From Caballeronia sp. SBC1 (lineage in GTDB: Bacteria > Pseudomonadota > Gammaproteobacteria > Burkholderiales > Burkholderiaceae): a stretch of DNA of 64,000 nucleotides. The stretch is taken from the NCBI RefSeq assembly GCF_011493005.1, contig NZ_CP049158.1, forward strand, positions 310,001-374,000, in the 5' to 3' direction. Position numbers and translations under genes: made by a program. This document shows, piece by piece, positions 60,113-64,000 of this stretch. Below the pieces are notes generated by a model that had not been told where the DNA came from, ran no database searches, and worked only from the letters and a program-made list of their open reading frames with translations. The stretch's first letter is position 1. Every line of letters begins with the position of its first letter.

Positions 60113-61081
60113 TCAGCTCTCCAGCCGCGAACCTTCTGCCAGCTCCATCGCTTCAAGATCATGCGTCGAGCCCTTGGCGGGACGTCCAGCCCAGTACCCT
60201 GCCAGCAGCGATCCCGACAAGTTGTGCCACACCGAAAACAGCGCACCCGGGAGGGCCGCGATCGGCGTGAAATACAGTTTGCCCAGCGTGGCAGCGAGTC
60301 CTGAATTCTGCATGCCGACCTCGATCGCCAGCGTGCGGCACACGGCTTCATCGAAACCAAGCAGGCGGCCGCCCCAATATCCGCCAAGCAAGCCGATACC
60401 GTTGTGCAAGATCACACCCAGCATCACCAGCAAGCCGACCGACGCAATGCTTTTCTGCGTCCCCGCCACCACGGCCGAGATGATCAGCAGGATCGCGATC
60501 ATGGAAATGATTGGCAACGCGGGCTCGATTGCGCGCACGGTCTTGTTGAACAACTGATTGATGATCAGCCCGGCGACAATAGGCAGTGCGACGATCTGGA
60601 GAATGCTCAGGAGCATGCCGTGGACATCGACGGCAATCGACGCATCCACGTAAAGGCGCGTCAGCAGCGGCGTAGCGAATACGCCGACCAGCGTGGACAG
60701 GGCACTGATGGTGACGGACAGCGCCACGTCGCCGCGCGCGAGATAGATCATCACGTTAGACGCCGTGCCGCTGGCAACGCTGCCGACCAGCACCATGCCC
60801 GCGGTCAGGTCGGGCGGCATGCGCAACAATTTGGCGATCACCCAGGCTGCGAGCGGCATCACCAGGTAATGCAAGCCGATACCCGCGATAACCGGTGCCG
60901 GCCGGGTGAAAACGCGCCGGAAGTCGCCGAACGAAAGCGTCACGCCCATCGCGAACATGATGATGGTGAGTAACAGGGTGACGTGCGGCGCAATGCCTGT
61001 AAACGAAGTCGGCGAGAAGTACGCGATGACCGAAATGAGAACGGCCCAAAGAGGGAACAAGCGGGTGACGCGCGAAAGCAT
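60113..61081 (-). CDS. Bile acid:sodium symporter (BASS) family transporter
   Basis: A 322-residue inner-membrane protein with about nine hydrophobic segments. [57 protein letters not shown] is the BASS core, with the crossed helices characteristic of this fold. It moves an organic anion with sodium; members carry bile acids, pantothenate or keto acids, so the substrate is open. The ATG at 61081 has no strong ribosome site. It is convergent with the 59465 gene. Confidence 0.9.
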   Translation of the reverse strand: MLSRVTRLFPLWAVLISVIAYFSPTSFTGIAPHVTLLLTIIMFAMGVTLSFGDFRRVFTRPAPVIAGIGLHYLVMPLAAWVIAKLLRMPPDLTAGMVLVGSVASGTASNVMIYLARGDVALSVTISALSTLVGVFATPLLTRLYVDASIAVDVHGMLLSILQIVALPIVAGLIINQLFNKTVRAIEPALPIISMIAILLIISAVVAGTQKSIASVGLLVMLGVILHNGIGLLGGYWGGRLLGFDEAVCRTLAIEVGMQNSGLAATLGKLYFTPIAALPGALFSVWHNLSGSLLAGYWAGRPAKGSTHDLEAMELAEGSRLES

Positions 61082-61161
61082 GGGAAGACGGTCCTGGCTG
61101 ATTTATAAGGGCGTTGCCCGGAGCGCCGGGATGCAGGGTGCACCGGGCGCGGGCAATCAGT

Positions 61162-61185
61162 AACGAAGCAACGAAGCAACGAAGC
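61162..61185. repeat. Three tandem 8-base repeats
   Basis: AACGAAGC occurs three times in a row (61162-61169, 61170-61177, 61178-61185), followed by degenerate copies. It lies in the 280-base region upstream of the BASS gene. Confidence 0.8.
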
Positions 61186-61360
61186 GACGACAAAGCGAAG
61201 CGAACAGAAGGGTGTTCCAGGTTTCGCTGACCGTGCCATCGATAAATGCGGCCAGTGACGCAACCCGTCGCGGGTCCTTGTGGGACCGGCAGGCGGCGAA
61301 TATGCGTCGACGCGAATTGTAACGTTTCGTCGGACGAGACCGTCCGAGGGGATCTCCCGC

Positions 61361-61789
61361 TTACCTCAGGCGCGCGACCGTTCCCGCGTCCGGCTCGCCG
61401 CCGAAATAGGTGTTGAGCGCCAGTTCGAACGGCGCTTTGTCGCTGGCGGCGTGGGCGAAGAGGGTCATCGAAGAATGGAATTTGAGGTCGTCGGGGTAAC
61501 CGAAAATTTGCTCCACCGAGCGCCCGTCGAGTGCGTTCACGATTTGCGTGAGGATCAGCAGGCGCTCACCGAGCACCGGGTGAGCGAGATAAGCACGCGC
61601 CTCGTCCACCGATGAAATTGCGTAGCGGCGCGCCATCTCGCTGTGGCCCAGCCCCTGGATTTGCGGAAATACGAACCACATCCAGTGCGTGCGTTTCTTG
61701 CCAGCCTCGAGTTCGGCCGTCACGGTCTGGAACACCGAATCCTGCGCATCGATAAAACGCTGCAAGTCAAACGGATCGGGATCGGTCAT
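61361..61789 (-). CDS. DUF1810 protein
   Basis: A 142-residue protein of the DUF1810 family ([52 protein letters not shown] is the signature; conserved GLG near residue 46-48 and [12 protein letters not shown] near 74-85). The fold is small and helical; function is unknown. The frame stays open upstream, but the ATG at 61789 is the family start. It is divergent from the ABC ATPase gene, with about 170 bases between. Confidence 0.87.
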   Translation of the reverse strand: MTDPDPFDLQRFIDAQDSVFQTVTAELEAGKKRTHWMWFVFPQIQGLGHSEMARRYAISSVDEARAYLAHPVLGERLLILTQIVNALDGRSVEQIFGYPDDLKFHSSMTLFAHAASDKAPFELALNTYFGGEPDAGTVARLR

Positions 61790-61963
61790 GCGAGCCTCCG
61801 GGGTCTTCCTGGAATATTGCCGCGAAATGAACCACAAGCCACAGCGGAACCACAAACCAGGCCGCCGCAAACCACGTTCCCGGCGCTTTTCGTAGCCGCG
61901 TGGCCTCAGATCCAATCCCGGCCATTTGCGAACGATATTCCGCTTTCTGATATCTTCACGGCC

Positions 61964-62890
61964 ATGCAAAATATCATCGAAATTTCGAATCTGTCGAAGA
62001 GCTATGCGTCCGGCTTCAAGGCGCTGAAAAACGTCACGCTGAATATCCGCCGTGGCGAAATCTTCGCACTGCTCGGGCCGAACGGCGCCGGCAAAACCAC
62101 CCTGATCAGCATTGTGTGCGGCATCGTGAATGCCTCCGAAGGCACGGTGCGCGTCAACGGTCACGGCATTATCTCCGACTACCGCGCCTCGCGCGCGATG
62201 ATCGGCCTCGTGCCGCAGGAGCTGACCACCGACGCATTCGAGTCGGTCTGGGCGACCGTTTCATTCAGCCGTGGCCTGTTCGGCAAGCCGCCCAATCCGG
62301 CGCACATTGAAAAGGTGCTGAAGTCTCTGTCGCTCTGGGACAAGAAGGACAACAAGCTGGTCACGCTGTCCGGCGGCATGAAACGCCGCGTGCTGATTGC
62401 CAAGGCGCTCTCGCACGAACCGGAAATCCTGTTTCTCGACGAGCCGACGGCAGGCGTCGACGTCGAACTGCGCCGCGACATGTGGAATCTCGTGCGCGGC
62501 CTGCAAGCGAGCGGCGTGACGATCATCCTGACGACCCATTACATTGATGAAGCCGAGGAAATGGCCGACCGGATTGGCGTGATCAATGGCGGCGAGATCA
62601 TTCTGGTCGAGGAAAAAGCCGAACTGATGCGCAAGCTCGGCCAGAAGAAACTCGCGCTGCAACTGGAAGACGAGATCGAGCATATTCCCGCCGGCCTGAG
62701 TGCCTACCGGCTGCATCTGTCCGCCGATGGTAGCGAACTGACCTACACCTACGACGCGCAGGATGAACCGGGCCGCATCATTACGCTGCTGAAAGACCTC
62801 GCCGATAACGGCGTCAAGTTCAAAGACCTGCAAACGACCCAAAGCTCGCTGGAAGACATTTTCGTGAGCCTGGTCGGAGAGAGAAAATGA
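61964..62890 (+). CDS. yadG: ABC-2-type exporter ATPase, YadG-like
   Basis: A 308-residue ATPase equal in length to E. coli YadG. Walker A is GPNGAGKT near residues 40-47; [39 protein letters not shown] near 134-172 has signature and Walker [21 protein letters not shown] follows. The C-terminal tail is the usual YadG extension. The ATG at 61964 has no strong ribosome site; the long frame before it is low-complexity. The permease start overlaps the stop by 4 bases (ATGA), so the two form one exporter. Confidence 0.92.
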   Translation: MQNIIEISNLSKSYASGFKALKNVTLNIRRGEIFALLGPNGAGKTTLISIVCGIVNASEGTVRVNGHGIISDYRASRAMIGLVPQELTTDAFESVWATVSFSRGLFGKPPNPAHIEKVLKSLSLWDKKDNKLVTLSGGMKRRVLIAKALSHEPEILFLDEPTAGVDVELRRDMWNLVRGLQASGVTIILTTHYIDEAEEMADRIGVINGGEIILVEEKAELMRKLGQKKLALQLEDEIEHIPAGLSAYRLHLSADGSELTYTYDAQDEPGRIITLLKDLADNGVKFKDLQTTQSSLEDIFVSLVGERK

Positions 62891-63648
62891 ATATTCACGC
62901 AGTCCGCGCAATCTATGTATTCGAAATGGCGCGCACCTGGCGCACCATCATGGGCAGCATTATCTCGCCGGTGATTTCCACCTCACTGTATTTCGTCGTG
63001 TTCGGCGCCGCGATCGGTTCACGCATTCCCGAGGTGAACGGCGTGAGTTACGGCGCGTTTATCGTGCCGGGGCTCGTGATGTTGTCGCTGCTCACGCAGA
63101 GCGTGTCCAACGCGTCGTTCGGCATCTACTTTCCCAGGTTTACCGGGACTATCTACGAACTGCTGTCGGCGCCGGTTTCGTATATGGAGATCGTGCTGAG
63201 CTACGTTGGCGCCGCCGCCACCAAGTCGATCATCCTCGGCCTCATCATTCTTGCGACCGCGCGGTTGTTCGTGCCACTGCATGTTGATCACCCGTTCTGG
63301 ATGATCGTGTTCCTGTTGCTGACGGCAGTGACGTTCAGCCTGCTGGGATTCATCATTGGCATCTGGGCGGACGGGTTCGAGAAACTGCAGGTAATCCCGC
63401 TTCTGATCATCACGCCACTGACCTTTCTCGGCGGGAGTTTTTATTCCATCGATATCCTGCCGCCGTTCTGGAAAGCCGTCGCGCTGTTCAACCCGGTGGT
63501 TTATCTGATCAGCGGTTTTCGCTGGAGTTTCTACGGCACCGCCGATGTCAGCGTCGAGATCAGCCTCATCATGACGCTGGTGTTCCTCGCGGTGTTTATT
63601 GGCGTGGTCGCGTGGATCTTCAAAACGGGTTACAGGCTGAAATCATAG
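62887..63648 (+). CDS. yadH: ABC-2-type exporter permease, YadH-like
   Basis: A 253-residue membrane subunit with six hydrophobic segments. [21 protein letters not shown] near residues 22-42, [18 protein letters not shown], and [41 protein letters not shown] (about 178-218) are the YadH / ABC-2 permease signature. It pairs with the YadG-like ATPase overlapping it by four bases. The substrate of YadGH is unknown in E. coli too. The next gene begins 12 bases on. Confidence 0.92.
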   Translation: MNIHAVRAIYVFEMARTWRTIMGSIISPVISTSLYFVVFGAAIGSRIPEVNGVSYGAFIVPGLVMLSLLTQSVSNASFGIYFPRFTGTIYELLSAPVSYMEIVLSYVGAAATKSIILGLIILATARLFVPLHVDHPFWMIVFLLLTAVTFSLLGFIIGIWADGFEKLQVIPLLIITPLTFLGGSFYSIDILPPFWKAVALFNPVVYLISGFRWSFYGTADVSVEISLIMTLVFLAVFIGVVAWIFKTGYRLKS

Positions 63649-63660
63649 GGAGCGTGGCTG

Positions 63661-64000
63661 ATGTGTGACTTGCTGATCGAACGGTTCGGGCTCCAGCCGC
63701 ACCCTGAAGGCGGCTATTTTCGCGAGACGTTTCGCGGCGCGGACAGGGTAGTGCGCGAAATCACGCGTGACGCTTCGCCCGGCGAAACGCGCTCGGCATC
63801 GACGGCGATCTACTACATGCTCTGCGATGGCGCACATTCGGCGTGGCATCGAATCCGCTCGGACGAGGTGTGGCACTTCTATGCAGGAGAGCCAATCGAT
63901 GTTCATGTCATCGACGCCACCGGGCAGTTGATCACGCATCGCCTGGGTAACGCGCTCGCGCATGAAGACGCCGTATTCCAGGCGGTCGTTCCGGCGGGGC
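63661..64000 (+). CDS. DUF985-type cupin protein, cut by the window end
   Basis: The first 113 codons are present and still open at the edge. LIERFGLQPHPEGGYFRETFRG near residues 5-26 and RSASTAIYYMLCDGAHSAWHRIRSDEVWHFYAGEPI near 47-82 are the DUF985 cupin signature. The expected full length is about 160-170 residues, so roughly 50 are missing. It follows the permease by 12 bases and may belong to the exporter operon. Function unknown; a small-molecule or sugar-nucleotide role has been suggested for relatives only by fold. Confidence 0.85.
   Translation, partial: MCDLLIERFGLQPHPEGGYFRETFRGADRVVREITRDASPGETRSASTAIYYMLCDGAHSAWHRIRSDEVWHFYAGEPIDVHVIDATGQLITHRLGNALAHEDAVFQAVVPAG

Noticed and set aside
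61162..61185. Tandem 8-base repeats as a CRISPR or an origin
   Set aside because: Units are only 8 bases with no spacers and no cas or replication genes; a simple tandem repeat.

Overview
The window is a GC-rich chromosomal or chromid segment from a betaproteobacterium, most likely Burkholderia sensu lato (Paraburkholderia or Caballeronia). The pointers are gene content typical of that group (DUF2917, DUF2968, a second Hfq, LDESFPASDP-type small proteins, KgtP, Ogt) and the strong GC3 bias of the coding frames. No rRNA, tRNA or CRISPR array was seen. Most of it reads as core or ordinary accessory DNA. One intact insertion sequence sits in an AT-rich stretch, and there are three decayed genes.

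Layout. 1-8.4 kb: two PotB/PotC-type permeases converge on a class V aminotransferase; a MocR/PdxR-type regulator with a likely operator faces the aminotransferase; then a nitrate/sulfonate-type ABC ATPase and a double permease. 9-14.8 kb: a Tat-exported ferritin-like lipoprotein, a divergent Nramp-like transporter, an alpha/beta hydrolase, the wreck of a benzoate-CoA-ligase-like gene and two unknown genes. 14.8-17.4 kb: AT-rich DNA with an IS5-type element (15367-16700) whose inverted repeats and TTAG target duplication are visible. 17.4-24.8 kb: a UbiB-like protein that has lost its kinase residues, a CsbD-like membrane protein, a response regulator overlapping a double-domain KaiC-like ATPase, small exported proteins, DUF2968 and an OmpA-type lipoprotein. 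24.8-31 kb: an ogt/small protein/secreted nuclease unit, a hydrolase, YnfA, DUF2891 and KgtP. 31-33 kb: hipBA with two long perfect palindromes and a promoter buried in the first. 33-36.5 kb: a HTH/coiled-coil protein, an AraC regulator and an acyl-CoA dehydrogenase.

37-43.3 kb is the most interesting functional block: an IclR regulator followed on the same strand by a putative cyclase/hydrolase, an SDR, a lambda-crystallin-type hydroxyacyl dehydrogenase, an AtoE transporter, a muconolactone-isomerase-like protein, a YciI protein and DUF427. It looks like a self-contained catabolic operon for an unknown organic acid. A flavin monooxygenase of the NtaA class and a TetR regulator follow.

45.8-64 kb: small exported proteins, a divergent Hfq, two exported proteins built from the same duplicated beta-rich module, remnants of a LysR regulator and a PoxB-like enzyme, a nitroreductase, a membrane metallophosphoesterase, an EamA transporter, a CBS protein, a zinc-ribbon protein, NhaR, an oxalate/formate-type MFS transporter, a cupin, a stand-alone PD-(D/E)XK-like protein, a BASS symporter, DUF1810, a YadG/YadH-type ABC exporter and a truncated DUF985 cupin at the right edge. 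All family names are from recognition by eye; none was checked by a database search.
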